Notes: generated from the letters alone by a model not told the origin. A DNA stretch of 64,000 nt from SURF-21 sp964510515 (GCA_964510515.1 CAZEAU010000007.1:18268-82267); one strand, 5' to 3'; shown: positions 16,072 through 25,599, numbered from the stretch's first letter. Translations and numbers: made by a program.

Positions 16072-17250
16072 ATGAGGATCTTGTTCATCTCCACCCTGGG
16101 GACCGGCTACCGGGGAGGCGGCAATATCTCCTCCGACCTGATGGCGGCGTCCCTGCGTGACCACGGCGTGGAGGTGGTGTGCGAGTTCATCCGCAAGCCG
16201 CAGCCGAAGAGCATCCTCGACCGCTTCCTCGCCCGTATCCCCGAGGGGTTCTTCAACACCCAGACCCCGCTTCTGGACCTCCTTATTGCGCGCCGCATCC
16301 GGCAGCACGTGCGGGAGCACCGCCCGGATATCGTGGACATACAGGACCGGTTCTCCCTCACCGCGGCATCGCGATACGACCTGGGGCCGGTGATCAAGGT
16401 CTTCACCGTCATCGACGACCTCTCCCGTACGCAGCTGGAGGCGTCCTTCCGCTCCTGGAGGCTGTTCCTGCTGGAGCTCAAGCGGAGGTCGGCGCTGGCC
16501 TGCCTGCGGCGCGAGGACTTCGTCCTGGCCAACAGCCGGCACACAAGGGAGATGCTGTTGGAGCACGGCGTCCCCACGGAGCGCATCGCCGTCATCTACC
16601 ACTCCCTGCCGCCGAGAGAATGGTACTCCGAGGCGCGGGAGGGCGAGGCCGTGGCGAAACGGGGCGGCGCCCCCGTGGTGAGGTTTCTCATGCCGGGAAG
16701 GATCGCGAGGGAAAAGGGCTCCGTCGAGGTCCTGGAGTGCATGGCCGCGCTCAACCGCGATGGTTTGGGGGGCGCATACGAGGTGGTCATGGTCGGGAGG
16801 GGGCCGCTCGCCGCATGGGCAAAGGAGACAAAGGGAAAGAGGGGGCTGGACAATCTCCGCATCCTCCCCCCCGTGCCCATCGGCGAGATGTACGGCTACT
16901 ACCGGCGCGCCGACGCCGTGCTCATGCCGACCCTGTGTTACGAATCGTTCGGCCGGGTGGCGCTGGAGTCCCTTCTCCTGGGCGTGCCTCTCATCGTCAA
17001 TCCCCGCGGGGGCGTGAAAGAGGTGGTGGAGGGACTCGAGGGCGGGTGCATGTTCGTGCGGGACCGCGAAGAGCTGGAGCACGCCATGAGGGAGACGCTG
17101 CGGCATCCCCGCCTCCTGGGGGAGATGTCCGCTTTCCTCGAGGCGAACGCGGGCCGCTTACGGGAGAGGTTCAGCCACGAGAGGTTGCGCGCCGCCTACG
17201 AGAGCTATTACCGGGAACTCATACAGGGGCCGCCGTCTTGCCGGCGCTGA
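16072..17250 (+). CDS. GT4-family glycosyltransferase
   Basis: 392 aa, GT-B fold. The N-terminus MRILFISTLGTGYRGGGN holds the acceptor-side glycine loop. The donor domain starts near 203 (VRFLMPGRIAREKGSVEVL), and the retaining-GT motif is ESFGRVALESLLLG (about 285-298). SD GGGAGGAGGCGGGAGG precedes the ATG. Transcribed alone on the plus strand and convergent with the GT-C operon ending at 17297 (46-bp gap). Lys-rich RKPQPKSILDRFLARIPEGF near residue 40 may form a membrane-facing amphipathic patch, as in other lipid-acceptor GTs (inference). Confidence 0.88.
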   Translation: MRILFISTLGTGYRGGGNISSDLMAASLRDHGVEVVCEFIRKPQPKSILDRFLARIPEGFFNTQTPLLDLLIARRIRQHVREHRPDIVDIQDRFSLTAASRYDLGPVIKVFTVIDDLSRTQLEASFRSWRLFLLELKRRSALACLRREDFVLANSRHTREMLLEHGVPTERIAVIYHSLPPREWYSEAREGEAVAKRGGAPVVRFLMPGRIAREKGSVEVLECMAALNRDGLGGAYEVVMVGRGPLAAWAKETKGKRGLDNLRILPPVPIGEMYGYYRRADAVLMPTLCYESFGRVALESLLLGVPLIVNPRGGVKEVVEGLEGGCMFVRDREELEHAMRETLRHPRLLGEMSAFLEANAGRLRERFSHERLRAAYESYYRELIQGPPSCRR

Positions 17251-17296
17251 ACAACCCCCCGCGCCTGCGCGCACAGAAGGCGGTATCTATCCCGCT

Positions 17297-19471
17297 CTAT
17301 CCCGCGCCAGCGGGGGCAGCGCTCGCGCCCCCGCCGCGCGCGCGCAGGAGGCGGTAGAGCACGAACTCCTCCTCCAGCGCGGAGCGCCCTGAAGGCCTGT
17401 GCTCGAAGCTCTTCTCCAGGCTCTCCTCGTGCAGGCGGTAGGCGCGCACCCGGACGGCGCGCAGCGGCTCGATGAGGTGGAGGGGCTCCCCGGATGTGCG
17501 GGGCCTCCAGAGCAGAAAAAGCCCCTCCTCTCCGCGCTCGAGATCGCCCAGGAGGGAGAGAAAGGACTCCTGCCCCAAGAGGGAATTGTCTTTGAGCCAG
17601 GCGCTCTCCACCCCATGCATGCACCTCAGGGGCGGGCCCAGAAGATCGCCGAGATGATAGTCCATGACCGCCGTCCCGTTGCCGATGTCCTCGGCTATGC
17701 GCGCGACCACCTCCGCCTGATTTCCGCCCTCGTCCAGGCCGATGATGGGAAGGGAGGCGTTGAGGGCAAAGGCCCCCAGGTAGAGCAGCAGGCCCAGCGC
17801 GAGGATGCCGCACGCGGCCCTGGCCCGCGCGGCGTGCCTCGCCAGCCTCAAGCGCCCGCAGGAGCCGACGAGATACTCGAGGCCGCCGACCAGCGCCATC
17901 ACCCCCAGGGGAAAAACCACCGGCAGCAGCCTGCGCATGACCTGGATATGCATGGGCATGGCCCGCATGTTCCAGGCATAGAGCAGGGTGTAGGACAAGC
18001 CGATGAGGCCCAGCGCATACTCGCCAAAGCCGCGGCGGCGGGTGAACCATGCCGCATAACCCGCGAACATGGCCGCCAGCCCCGCGAACGACAGGTACCA
18101 GCCCCACCTGACCAGGCCCTCCCTCATATAACTGGGGCCCTTCATCTGCTTGATGAACCCGTAGCCGATTACCGCGTCGGCCCCCCGCGGCCGGATGAAG
18201 TAAAGGAAGACGAACGCCCCGCACAAGATGAGCCATAGGGCGGGGACCCACAGGGCCCTGGCCTGCGCCACCCTGCGCGCATACCCCCCCAGCCTGCGGC
18301 CGAGGAGCAAGGCCGCTGCGCCGCCCAGCGCGACCGCGGCCGCGACGGCCCAGTGGGCGGGGCCGAAAGACCCGAAATAGCTCCTCCATATCGACCGGAA
18401 ATAAACGCTGGAGTAAGCGAACCCCGCGAGCGCGGCCGCGGCGGCGCCCGCCGCGAGGGCGGCCAGAAAGCGGAGGTCGGCGGCATCGGCGGACCCCCTC
18501 AGTCCCCTGGCCGCGTAGCAGATAAAGACGGGGAGGAGGATGAAGATAAAGTCTATGCGGCACAGGAAGCCGAGCGAATAGAAGACCGCGGCGAGCACGG
18601 CCACCCCTCCCCCGCCCCCCGCCTCCCCCGGCCGCAGGTAGGCCAGCAGGCATATGGAGCCGGCCAGGAATAGAAAGAGGTTCATCATCTCCGAGATGGT
18701 GTAATGAGAGAAATAACGCATGAGGGGAGAGAGGGCGAAAAGCAGCGCCGCGGCGATGGCCCAGCTTCCTCCCAGCAGGCGGCGCGCCAGCAGCAGGAAG
18801 CCCCACAGGGCGAGCGCGGAGACCGCGGTTATGGCCCAGTACTGGGCCCCGACGCCGAGAAAGGAGGCGAAAACGGCCATGAGCGAGGGCCAGAGGAAAT
18901 AAAACCAGGGCCGGGTGGTGCCGCTCTCGAAGTCGTCGATGATGAAGAACTGGTTCTCGAAATACACCTCCGGCGCCGCCCGCTTGGTCTCTCCGTGATA
19001 GAGCAGTTCGCGGCGGCCCTCGTCCACGCGCGAGGCGACCTCGTTGTGCACGGCGAGCCCGCCCTCGGCCTCCACGTGAGCTGAGATATTCGCGTACACG
19101 CCCACGTCCGACCACCCGAAGACGATGCTCCAGGGAGGCGCGAAAAGCACGAGGGCGATGCCCACCACCGCCAGCGCGAGGGCCGTTTCCTTGAGCCCTG
19201 TCTCCTTGAGCCAGAGGACGCGGCGTCGAGCCGCCAGGGCCGAGGCGGCGGAGGTCGCGCCCAGCGCGATCAGGAGAGCGGTAAGGCTGTAGGCCGAGGC
19301 CAGGGCCAGGACGAGCGCCCACAAGGAGGCTATCCCCGCCCCCAGCGCGCATGCGAGGAAAAGCCGCTCCCCGCTCTTCAGCGTGTCCCCCTCCGCCCTG
19401 AACAGCGATACGGCGAGCCAGCCGGGCACGAAGAGGCACGGCAGCAGTGCCGCGGCGCGCAGAAGGGTCAA
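17297..19471 (-). CDS. Large polytopic GT-C-like membrane protein
   Basis: 724 aa with at least 12 predicted membrane helices to about residue 560, then a soluble C-terminal segment (LEEEFVLYRLLRARGGG). The first large outer loop contains FGWSDVGVYANISAHVEAEG, with an Asp in the place of the GT-C catalytic acid, so a protein- or lipid-glycan glycosyltransferase is likely. The start TTG at 19471 overlaps the upstream GT2 stop (TTGA), a coupling typical of this operon; no ATG fits and the frame upstream of it is a shadow. Last gene of the run 22965-17297. The family is not recognised more closely; a polymerase or ligase role is also possible. Confidence 0.75.
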   Translation of the reverse strand: MTLLRAAALLPCLFVPGWLAVSLFRAEGDTLKSGERLFLACALGAGIASLWALVLALASAYSLTALLIALGATSAASALAARRRVLWLKETGLKETALALAVVGIALVLFAPPWSIVFGWSDVGVYANISAHVEAEGGLAVHNEVASRVDEGRRELLYHGETKRAAPEVYFENQFFIIDDFESGTTRPWFYFLWPSLMAVFASFLGVGAQYWAITAVSALALWGFLLLARRLLGGSWAIAAALLFALSPLMRYFSHYTISEMMNLFLFLAGSICLLAYLRPGEAGGGGGVAVLAAVFYSLGFLCRIDFIFILLPVFICYAARGLRGSADAADLRFLAALAAGAAAAALAGFAYSSVYFRSIWRSYFGSFGPAHWAVAAAVALGGAAALLLGRRLGGYARRVAQARALWVPALWLILCGAFVFLYFIRPRGADAVIGYGFIKQMKGPSYMREGLVRWGWYLSFAGLAAMFAGYAAWFTRRRGFGEYALGLIGLSYTLLYAWNMRAMPMHIQVMRRLLPVVFPLGVMALVGGLEYLVGSCGRLRLARHAARARAACGILALGLLLYLGAFALNASLPIIGLDEGGNQAEVVARIAEDIGNGTAVMDYHLGDLLGPPLRCMHGVESAWLKDNSLLGQESFLSLLGDLERGEEGLFLLWRPRTSGEPLHLIEPLRAVRVRAYRLHEESLEKSFEHRPSGRSALEEEFVLYRLLRARGGGASAAPAGAG

Positions 19472-20340
19472 GCCCCGTCCCCTTCTCCGGGCAACCCCCT
19501 CACCCAGCGGATGATCAGGCAGAGGACCAGCCTCGCCGCCAAACCGGCCGCTACCGGGGGCGCGAGCAGGGCTCCCCTCCACCCCCGATACCTCTTGCGG
19601 AAGAAGATGAACATGCTGCGGTGATGATGATAGAGCATGCGCAGCGACTGCTGCGAGCTGGTCCTGCCGATATGATGCAGCAGGCGCATGGCGGGGTCGT
19701 AAACCACGCGGTAGCCCGCCTCGCGCAGGCGTCGGCACATGTCCACGTCCTCCACGTACATGAAGTAGGCCTCGTCGAAGCCGCCCACCTCCAGGGCCGC
19801 GGTGCGGCGCAGCAGCATGGCCGCCCCGGAGACCCAGCCCACCTCGCAGGCCTCGTCCCGGCACAGGTCCTTCATCTGATAGCTCACGGTGAGGGGGTTG
19901 CCGGGCCATATCTCGCCCAGAAAGCCGTGCACCAGGTTCTCCAACATGGAGGGAAAACGGCGGCAGGACATCTGCACGCTGCCGTCGCTGTTGAGGAGCA
20001 TGGGCCCGGCGGCGGCGATGCCGGGGTCGGCGTCCATGCGCTCGATGAGCTCCTCGAGCCCGTCCTGCAGGAACTCCACGTCGCTGTTCAAGATGAAGAC
20101 GTAGGGTCGCTCCGCCGCCGCGATGCCGCGGTTGCAGGCGGATGCGTATCCGGGGTTGCCGGGGTTGTCCACCAGCCTCACCTGCGGGAACTCGTCCAGC
20201 ACCATCTCCCGGCTGCCGTCGGTGGAGCCGTTGTCCACCACCAGCGTCTCCACCCCGCCCAGCACCTCGCGCACGGAGCGCAGGCACTTGCGCAGGTCGG
20301 CGGCGGTATTGTAGTTGACGATCACCAGCGTCACCCTCAC
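19468..20340 (-). CDS. GT2 glycosyltransferase, rhamnosyltransferase-like
   Basis: 290 aa. GT-A domain with VIVNYNTAADLRKCL at the N-terminus, VVDNGSTDGS near residue 38, and the DxD-equivalent ILNSDVEF near 85. The acceptor-side motif FMYVEDVDMCRRLREAGYR (about 196-214) is typical of WbbL-like rhamnosyltransferases, which use a nucleotide-activated rhamnose; this suits the GDP-rhamnose genes but is only suggestive. A hydrophobic C-terminal segment (about 262-280) may touch the membrane. The start is GTG 20340 behind GGAGG; GTGA overlaps the previous stop and TTGA leads to the next gene. Confidence 0.88.
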   Translation of the reverse strand: MRVTLVIVNYNTAADLRKCLRSVREVLGGVETLVVDNGSTDGSREMVLDEFPQVRLVDNPGNPGYASACNRGIAAAERPYVFILNSDVEFLQDGLEELIERMDADPGIAAAGPMLLNSDGSVQMSCRRFPSMLENLVHGFLGEIWPGNPLTVSYQMKDLCRDEACEVGWVSGAAMLLRRTAALEVGGFDEAYFMYVEDVDMCRRLREAGYRVVYDPAMRLLHHIGRTSSQQSLRMLYHHHRSMFIFFRKRYRGWRGALLAPPVAAGLAARLVLCLIIRWVRGLPGEGDGA

Positions 20341-21317
20341 CGGCGCCTCCTCCCCGCCCGCCCGGCCAGGTACCCCGCCATCTTGGCCCCGTCGATGGCC
20401 GCCATGAGCGGGGCGATGAGCACCGCAGCGGCCGCCATCTCCCGCGCCGAGCGTCCCTGCATGTAGGAGGGGATGCGCATCCAGCGCCGGCCGGCGTAGA
20501 GCAGCGCCGCCGCGGCCGTGGGCCCGGACAGGGAGCGCCCGCGCCGCGAGGTCGCGCAGAGGGCCAGCCAGCCGTAGGTGGCGAAGCGCAGCAGGTGGCG
20601 GTGGGCGTACATCCCGGACTCCCCGTCCCCCCGCGCGTAGAGGAAGTACTGGCGCAGCAGGGAGCGCAGGTCCGGCCTCATCCTCCAGTAAACCATGGCG
20701 TCCCTGGCCATGACGTAGCGTGTGCCCATTTTCTTCCAGACATGGTTGAAGTACATGTCCTCGCCTATGGCCAGCCACTCCGGGTATCCCCCCGCCGCCT
20801 CCCATACCGGGCGGCGGAAGGCCAGGGAGCGCGAGGAGGGCATGAAGCGCCCCTCGCGCACCTCCCAGGGCAGGGGCAGGGTGGCGCAGGCGGTTATCTC
20901 CTCGAAAAAGCCGCCGGTCAGCGGCTGATAGAAGCCCGCCACCAGGTCGATGGCCGCGTCCTCCTCCAGCGGTGCCACCAGTTTCTCCAGCCAGTAGGGC
21001 CCGAGGACGCATCCCGCGTCGGTGACGGCGATGACCTCGCCGCCCGCCATGGCGATGGCCACATTCCTCCCCCGCGAGATGTTGCAGTCCGCGCAGGCCT
21101 CCAGCCTCACCGGGAAGGGGGCCGCCGCGGCGAACGCGCGCAGCAGCTCCACGCTGCCGTCGCGTGAACCCCCATCGACCAGCACCACCTCGTCGGGCGA
21201 ACGCGACTGCCCGAGTATGCTCGTCCACCACTCGTCCAGGTTGCCGGCCTCGTCACGCAGCGTGGCGATGAGGGATACGCAGCGGCCGGGCCTCGCGCTC
21301 GCCCGCGCGGGGGGCAC
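20337..21317 (-). CDS. GT2 glycosyltransferase
   Basis: 326 aa. GT-A fold: SLIATLRDEAGNLDEW near the N-terminus, VVLVDGGSRDGS around residue 42, AVTDAGCVL as the DxD region near 96, and WLAIGEDMYFNHVWKKMG with the conserved ED acceptor acid near 185. Two hydrophobic C-terminal stretches are present (about 245-262 and 284-305). The start is GTG at 21317, chosen because AAAGGAGG lies 10 bp upstream; a TTG at 21353 would add 12 residues. In the operon it follows the GT4 gene by 39 bp and overlaps the next GT2 gene by 4 bp. Donor unknown. Confidence 0.86.
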   Translation of the reverse strand: MPPARASARPGRCVSLIATLRDEAGNLDEWWTSILGQSRSPDEVVLVDGGSRDGSVELLRAFAAAAPFPVRLEACADCNISRGRNVAIAMAGGEVIAVTDAGCVLGPYWLEKLVAPLEEDAAIDLVAGFYQPLTGGFFEEITACATLPLPWEVREGRFMPSSRSLAFRRPVWEAAGGYPEWLAIGEDMYFNHVWKKMGTRYVMARDAMVYWRMRPDLRSLLRQYFLYARGDGESGMYAHRHLLRFATYGWLALCATSRRGRSLSGPTAAAALLYAGRRWMRIPSYMQGRSAREMAAAAVLIAPLMAAIDGAKMAGYLAGRAGRRRR

Positions 21318-21356
21318 GCTCCCCCTCCCTCCTTTCGCCGCAGTCCCGGACAATCC

Positions 21357-22517
21357 CTACACCTCCTCCATGACGCGGTCATAGACCTCCAGGACCTCCG
21401 CCGCCGCCTTCTCCCAGGTGAAGCGGCGGGCCCTTTCCCTGCCCTTCTCCGCCAGGCGGGAGCGCAGCGCGGGGTCGCTCACCAGGGCCTCCACCTTGCC
21501 CGCGATCTCCTCCGCCTCCAGGGGGTCCTCCAGCAGCAGGGCGGCGTCCCCCACCACCTCGGGCAGCGAGGCGCGGCCGGAGGTGATCACCGGCACCCCG
21601 CAGGCCATGGCCTCCAGGGGAGGGAGCCCGAAGCCCTCGTAGATGGAGGGGAAGACGAGCATGTCCGCCCCGGCCAGCAGCGACCTCAGGCGCTCGTCGG
21701 GGACATAGCCGGTGAAGAACACCTCCTCCCGCACCCCCAGGTCATCGACCCTGAGCATGAGCTTGCGGTATTCGGTGTTGTTCTGCCTGCCCAGCCCTCC
21801 CCCGCCGATCACCGCCAGGCGGTGCTCCAGGCCCCGCTTGCGCAGCAGGGCGAACGCCTCCAGCAGCGTGGCCAGGTTCTTGCGCGGGTGCAGGTTCCCG
21901 ACATAAGCGATGAAGGGCGGCTCGAGCCCGTAGGCGCACAGCGCCGCCTCCGTCTCCTCCCGCGAGGGTTTGCCCAGAAAGGCCGGGTTCAGGCCGGGGT
22001 AAACCACCCTCACCTTTTCGGCCGGGAGAGCGTAAACCTCCGCCAGTTCCGCGGCGGTGAAGCGCGAGTCCGCCAGCACCATGCGCGACCTCTCCAGGAG
22101 GCGCGGCAGGTGCGAGATGAAGCGCCTGATGCCCTTGCTCTGCATCTCGGGGAAGCGCACGAAGTTGATGTCGTGCACGGTGGATACGAGCCGTGCCTCG
22201 CGCAGGGCGGGCGCCTGATAGTTGGTGGCGTGGAAGATGTCGAACTTTCCCAGCAGCCTTTCCGCGGCGAGGGCCCTCGTCCTCCTCCACCAGGTGTAGT
22301 AGAGGAAGTTGGCGGGGAGGTTATACCCCCTCGCCCCCACTCCCTCCAGGGGAGGAGCGGCCGCCTTGAGGCGATGCCCCGCCCGCAGGGAGATGGAGAA
22401 CAGCTCGAGCCGCAGCTCCGGCCTCGCCCGCAGCAGGTGTGAGGCCAGATTCTCGGTGTAATGGCCGATACCCGTCTTCTCGAGGAGGAAGGGGGTACCG
22501 TCGAAAACGACTTTCAT
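21357..22517 (-). CDS. GT4-family glycosyltransferase
   Basis: 386 aa, GT-B fold, MtfB/WbaZ-like. The N-terminus KVVFDGTPFLLEKTGIGHYT is the GxG acceptor loop; IFHATNYQAPAL and VSTVHDINFVRFPEMQSKG follow as in mannosyltransferases of this group. The donor domain has FIAYVGNLHPRKNLATLLEA (about 194-213) and YEGFGLPPLEAMACG (about 287-301). The ATG at 22517 lies 28 bp after the SMR transporter gene on the same strand. Mannosyl- or rhamnosyl-transfer from a GDP-sugar is plausible, given the GDP-mannose genes; not demonstrated. Confidence 0.9.
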   Translation of the reverse strand: MKVVFDGTPFLLEKTGIGHYTENLASHLLRARPELRLELFSISLRAGHRLKAAAPPLEGVGARGYNLPANFLYYTWWRRTRALAAERLLGKFDIFHATNYQAPALREARLVSTVHDINFVRFPEMQSKGIRRFISHLPRLLERSRMVLADSRFTAAELAEVYALPAEKVRVVYPGLNPAFLGKPSREETEAALCAYGLEPPFIAYVGNLHPRKNLATLLEAFALLRKRGLEHRLAVIGGGGLGRQNNTEYRKLMLRVDDLGVREEVFFTGYVPDERLRSLLAGADMLVFPSIYEGFGLPPLEAMACGVPVITSGRASLPEVVGDAALLLEDPLEAEEIAGKVEALVSDPALRSRLAEKGRERARRFTWEKAAAEVLEVYDRVMEEV

Positions 22518-22545
22518 GCCCTGTCCGCCGAATGCCTTTCTCCCA

Positions 22546-22965
22546 TCAGGAGCTCGCCGTGCTCCACTGCCCCCAGCTGACGAGGATGATCCCCGCCACT
22601 ATCGCCGCCACCCCTACCCAGTTGAGCGCCAGGACCTCCCGGCTCTCGAAGAACTTGTCGTAGAGCATGACCACGATATAGGTGAGGCTGACGAAAGGAT
22701 ACGCCACTCCCAGGGGGACGTCGGTGAGCACGATGAGCCAGAACATGGCCGAGCTGACGAAGAAGAGCAGCCCCAGGAGGACTATCCAGTTGGTCAGTAT
22801 CTCGCGCACGAAAGTCGCCGGTTTTTTGATGAGGTCGCCCGCGCCCATGCCCGTCCTCTCCTTGACCTCGCTCATGCCGCGCCGCAGGCACAGCTGTCCG
22901 CTGATGGCTAGGGTTACGCTGATTATTACCAGGACATAGGATATCGGCTTAACGGCTGTCTCCAT
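22546..22965 (-). CDS. SMR/EamA-type small membrane transporter
   Basis: 139 aa with four predicted helices (roughly 8-25, 56-75, 81-100, 112-130), the size and topology of small multidrug resistance and ArnE/ArnF-type proteins. VPLGVAYPFVSLTYIVVML and the last helix WVGVAAIVAGIILVSWG match the EamA/SMR signature. In this setting (first gene of a run of five glycosyltransferase genes) a role in flipping a polyprenyl-phosphate sugar is more likely than drug efflux; that is inference from context. ATG at 22965 with SD AAGGAGGAG; an upstream in-frame start at 23019 lacks one. Confidence 0.82.
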   Translation of the reverse strand: METAVKPISYVLVIISVTLAISGQLCLRRGMSEVKERTGMGAGDLIKKPATFVREILTNWIVLLGLLFFVSSAMFWLIVLTDVPLGVAYPFVSLTYIVVMLYDKFFESREVLALNWVGVAAIVAGIILVSWGQWSTASS

Positions 22966-23092
22966 CTCTCCTCCTTGTGGATCAACGCTCCCTCCGCCCG
23001 CCTGGCCGCCGCTGTTCACACCCCGGGCGAATGCATATCAGGCGTATTATATCAGCCCGCCGCGAAGGCCGTTGCCGCGCCCCCGGGGGCCC

Positions 23093-23950
23093 TCACACCG
23101 CCTCGTGGAAGAAGGCGGGGGCTTCGATGGTCAGCGGGGGTTCCTCGCCGTAGGCCGAGAAGGTGAAGACCACGCGGGTGGCCCCGCTGACGCCCTCCGG
23201 GGTGGAGACCGTCTGCTCCATGAACACCCGCCGCGGCAGCTTGTCCTCCTCGCCGATCCACACCTCCACCGTCAGCCCCCCCAGGCCGCCCGCCTGCAGG
23301 CCCTGGTACTGCCCCGCGAAGGAGGGGTCCTGCTGCACGCGCAGGTCCAGCATCTCCTCCGCGCTGGCGGCGTAGCGCACGCGCGCACAGCGCACCCCGT
23401 CCTCCTCCTCGTGCCCCAGCCATTCCGGCCCCTGCCCCATGGAGACGATGCTTGCCAGCAGCCGGGGATAGTCGAAGAAGCGGTCCTGCCCGGAGGCGGG
23501 GGTGTAACGTATCCACCCCGAGACGCCCAGCTCGGCGGAGAGGCGCTCCCCCATGACGTACGCCGTCGCCCCTCCGTCCAGGGTGAGATAGGAGAAGGAG
23601 TTCCCCTGCTCCTGCCCCGGGCTCAGCGAGCTGCTCAGCGACTCCGCGTAGCCGTAGGCCTCGCGGCCGGGGAAGATGATATCCCCCTCCACGCGCAGGA
23701 CCTGGCCGAATTCCCCCTGCGTGGTGCCAACAACGCTCTCCATCTCCTGCAGAAAATGCAGGTAGCCTTCCCCGGCAGCGTATTCCCCCACGGCGCGCCC
23801 GCTCTCCTCGAGCCAGGCGGCGGGGTCGCGCTCGGGGGCGCAGCCGGCCGCGATGACACAGGTCAGCGCGAGCGCGAGGGCCATGACGGCAGCCGTTCTC
23901 CCCGCCGTCACCTGCCTGCGGGCGCCTCCCGCATCCGCCCTTGCGCTCAT
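23093..23950 (-). CDS. LolA/LppX-like lipoprotein of unknown function
   Basis: 285 aa. A basic N-terminus, a hydrophobic signal stretch (VMALALALTCVIAAG) and a lipobox-like AAGC with Cys at about 37 indicate a lipoprotein. The mature part is beta-rich, with alternating strands such as DIIFPGREAYGYAES and GLTVEVWIGEEDKLPRRVFME; the latter resembles the V-W-I-D-x-x-x-x-L-P-x-R strand pair of LolA/LprG-like and DUF6612-type proteins that bind lipids. No closer family recognised. ATG 23950 with SD GGGAGG. It lies alone between the GT operon and the divergent ugd gene. Confidence 0.75.
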   Translation of the reverse strand: MSARADAGGARRQVTAGRTAAVMALALALTCVIAAGCAPERDPAAWLEESGRAVGEYAAGEGYLHFLQEMESVVGTTQGEFGQVLRVEGDIIFPGREAYGYAESLSSSLSPGQEQGNSFSYLTLDGGATAYVMGERLSAELGVSGWIRYTPASGQDRFFDYPRLLASIVSMGQGPEWLGHEEEDGVRCARVRYAASAEEMLDLRVQQDPSFAGQYQGLQAGGLGGLTVEVWIGEEDKLPRRVFMEQTVSTPEGVSGATRVVFTFSAYGEEPPLTIEAPAFFHEAV

Positions 23951-24133
23951 GCATCCTCCCGGTGTCGATCCCCGCCACAGCCTTTGACGTCGCCGGGGGC
24001 CCCGTGGTTCAAGCCGGCGGACGGCGACAGGCCCTGCCGGCCCGCATCCCCGCCCGCGGCGCCCCGCCCTTCCCGCCGTCAAGACATATTTTATCCATGC
24101 TGGAGGCCTATGGGAAACGGCGGGAGGCCGCAT

Positions 24134-24163
24134 TTGATATGGGGCGCTTGCAGGCTGTATCCT
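24134..24163 (+). promoter_or_regulatory. ugd: Candidate ugd promoter
   Basis: TTGATA (24134-24139, 5 of 6) and TATCCT (24158-24163, 4 of 6) with an 18-bp spacer, 40 bp before the ATG. Confidence 0.45.
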
Positions 24164-24203
24164 TGCAGGAAGAAACGCGGCATGGAAGGACAGGTGAGGC
24201 CGG

Positions 24204-25487
24204 ATGAAGATAGCGGTTATCGGCACCGGATACGTCGGGCTGGTCACGGGGGCCTGCTTCGCGGACCACGGGCACAACGTCGTCGGGGTGGACAAGGACG
24301 GGGACAAGATACGGCTCCTCAACCGCGGCGAGGTGACCATCTACGAGGTGGGGCTGCCCGAGCTGCTCGAACGCAACCTCGGCCGCACCATCAGCTTCAC
24401 CACCGACACCCATGAGGCGGTGCGCGCCTCGGATATCGTCTTCATCACCGTGGGGACGCCGCAGGGAGAGGGGGGTGCGGCGGACATGTCCCACGTCATC
24501 GAGGCCGCCTCGGAGATAGCCGCCGCCATCAACGGCTACAAGGTCATCGTCAACAAGAGCACCATGCCCGTGGGCTCGACCCGCCTGGTGGACAAGGTGA
24601 TCGGGGAGAGGGCGCCCGGGGAGGAGTTCGACGTCATCTCCAACCCGGAGTTCTTGCGCGAGGGGACCTCGGTGCGGGACTTCATGAACCCGGACCGCAT
24701 CGTCATCGGCACCGAGAGCCAGGAGGCCGCCGGGATCATGGCCGAGCTCTACCGCCCCCTGAACGCGCCCCTCTTCATCACCGACCCGGCCAGCGCGGAG
24801 ATGATCAAGTACGCCTCCAACGCCTTCCTCGCCACCAAGGTCTCCTTCATCAACGCCATCGCCAACATCTGCGAGGCTACCGGCGCGGACGTCAAGGAGG
24901 TGGCCATGGGCATGGGCTACGACCACCGCATCGGCTTCGAGTTCCTGCGCTCCGGCCCCGGCTTCGGGGGCTCCTGCTTCCCCAAGGACTGCCAGGCCCT
25001 GATCGAGATCGCCCGCAACTCCGGCTACCACTTCCACCTCCTGGAGGGGGTGATGCAGGTCAACCGGGAGCAGATACGCGTCACCGCCGAGAAGGCGACG
25101 CGGCGCCTGGATGGGCTGGAGGGGAAGAACATCGCCGCCTGGGGGCTGGCCTTCAAGCCCAACACCGACGATGTCAGGGACTCCCCCGCCATCGAGATCA
25201 TACGCCTGCTCGTGGAGGGGGGGGCGAAGGTGCGCGCCTACGACCCGCAGGCCATGCAGGGGGCCCGCGCTCTCCTGCCCGACCTCGACTACGCGCGCGA
25301 CGCGATGGATGCCGCGGCCGATGCGGACCTCCTCGTCATCCTCACCGACTGGGAGGAGTTCAAGATGCAGGACTTCCGCGAGGTGGGCGAGGCCATGCGC
25401 CGCCGGGAGATACTGGACGCCCGCAACTGCCTCGACCCCCTCGCCCTGCGCCGCCTCGGCTTCAACTACGAGGGCATCGGCCGCTGA
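24204..25487 (+). CDS. ugd: UDP-glucose/GDP-mannose 6-dehydrogenase family, probable UDP-glucose 6-dehydrogenase
   Basis: 427 aa. Two-step NAD-dependent oxidation of a nucleotide sugar to the uronic acid, here most likely UDP-glucose to UDP-glucuronate. The N-terminal Rossmann motif GTGYVGLVTGACFADHGH is at 7-24, the catalytic Cys is in GPGFGGSCFPKD (about 251-262), and the C-terminal domain contains AFKPNTDDVRDSPA. TPQGEGGAADMSHV matches UGDs better than GDP-mannose dehydrogenases. SD GGTGAGG. Monocistronic on the plus strand and convergent with the GT4 gene ending at 25615. It supplies an acidic sugar for the surface glycan. Confidence 0.92.
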   Translation: MKIAVIGTGYVGLVTGACFADHGHNVVGVDKDGDKIRLLNRGEVTIYEVGLPELLERNLGRTISFTTDTHEAVRASDIVFITVGTPQGEGGAADMSHVIEAASEIAAAINGYKVIVNKSTMPVGSTRLVDKVIGERAPGEEFDVISNPEFLREGTSVRDFMNPDRIVIGTESQEAAGIMAELYRPLNAPLFITDPASAEMIKYASNAFLATKVSFINAIANICEATGADVKEVAMGMGYDHRIGFEFLRSGPGFGGSCFPKDCQALIEIARNSGYHFHLLEGVMQVNREQIRVTAEKATRRLDGLEGKNIAAWGLAFKPNTDDVRDSPAIEIIRLLVEGGAKVRAYDPQAMQGARALLPDLDYARDAMDAAADADLLVILTDWEEFKMQDFREVGEAMRRREILDARNCLDPLALRRLGFNYEGIGR

Positions 25488-25599
25488 GCCCCCCCGCCCC
25501 TGCGCGAGAGAGGCCGTGCATAGGGCCCGGGGCCATGTCTTGCATGCGCGGGGTAAAACCCCGGGTGCGAACTGGGAGAATACCGAAGCAAGCAAAGAA

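Noticed and set aside
19472..20287. Upstream extension of the GT-C frame to 20287 (996 codons)
   Set aside because: The extension is the other frame of the GT2 gene at 19468-20340; the TTG at 19471 with TTGA overlap explains the true start.
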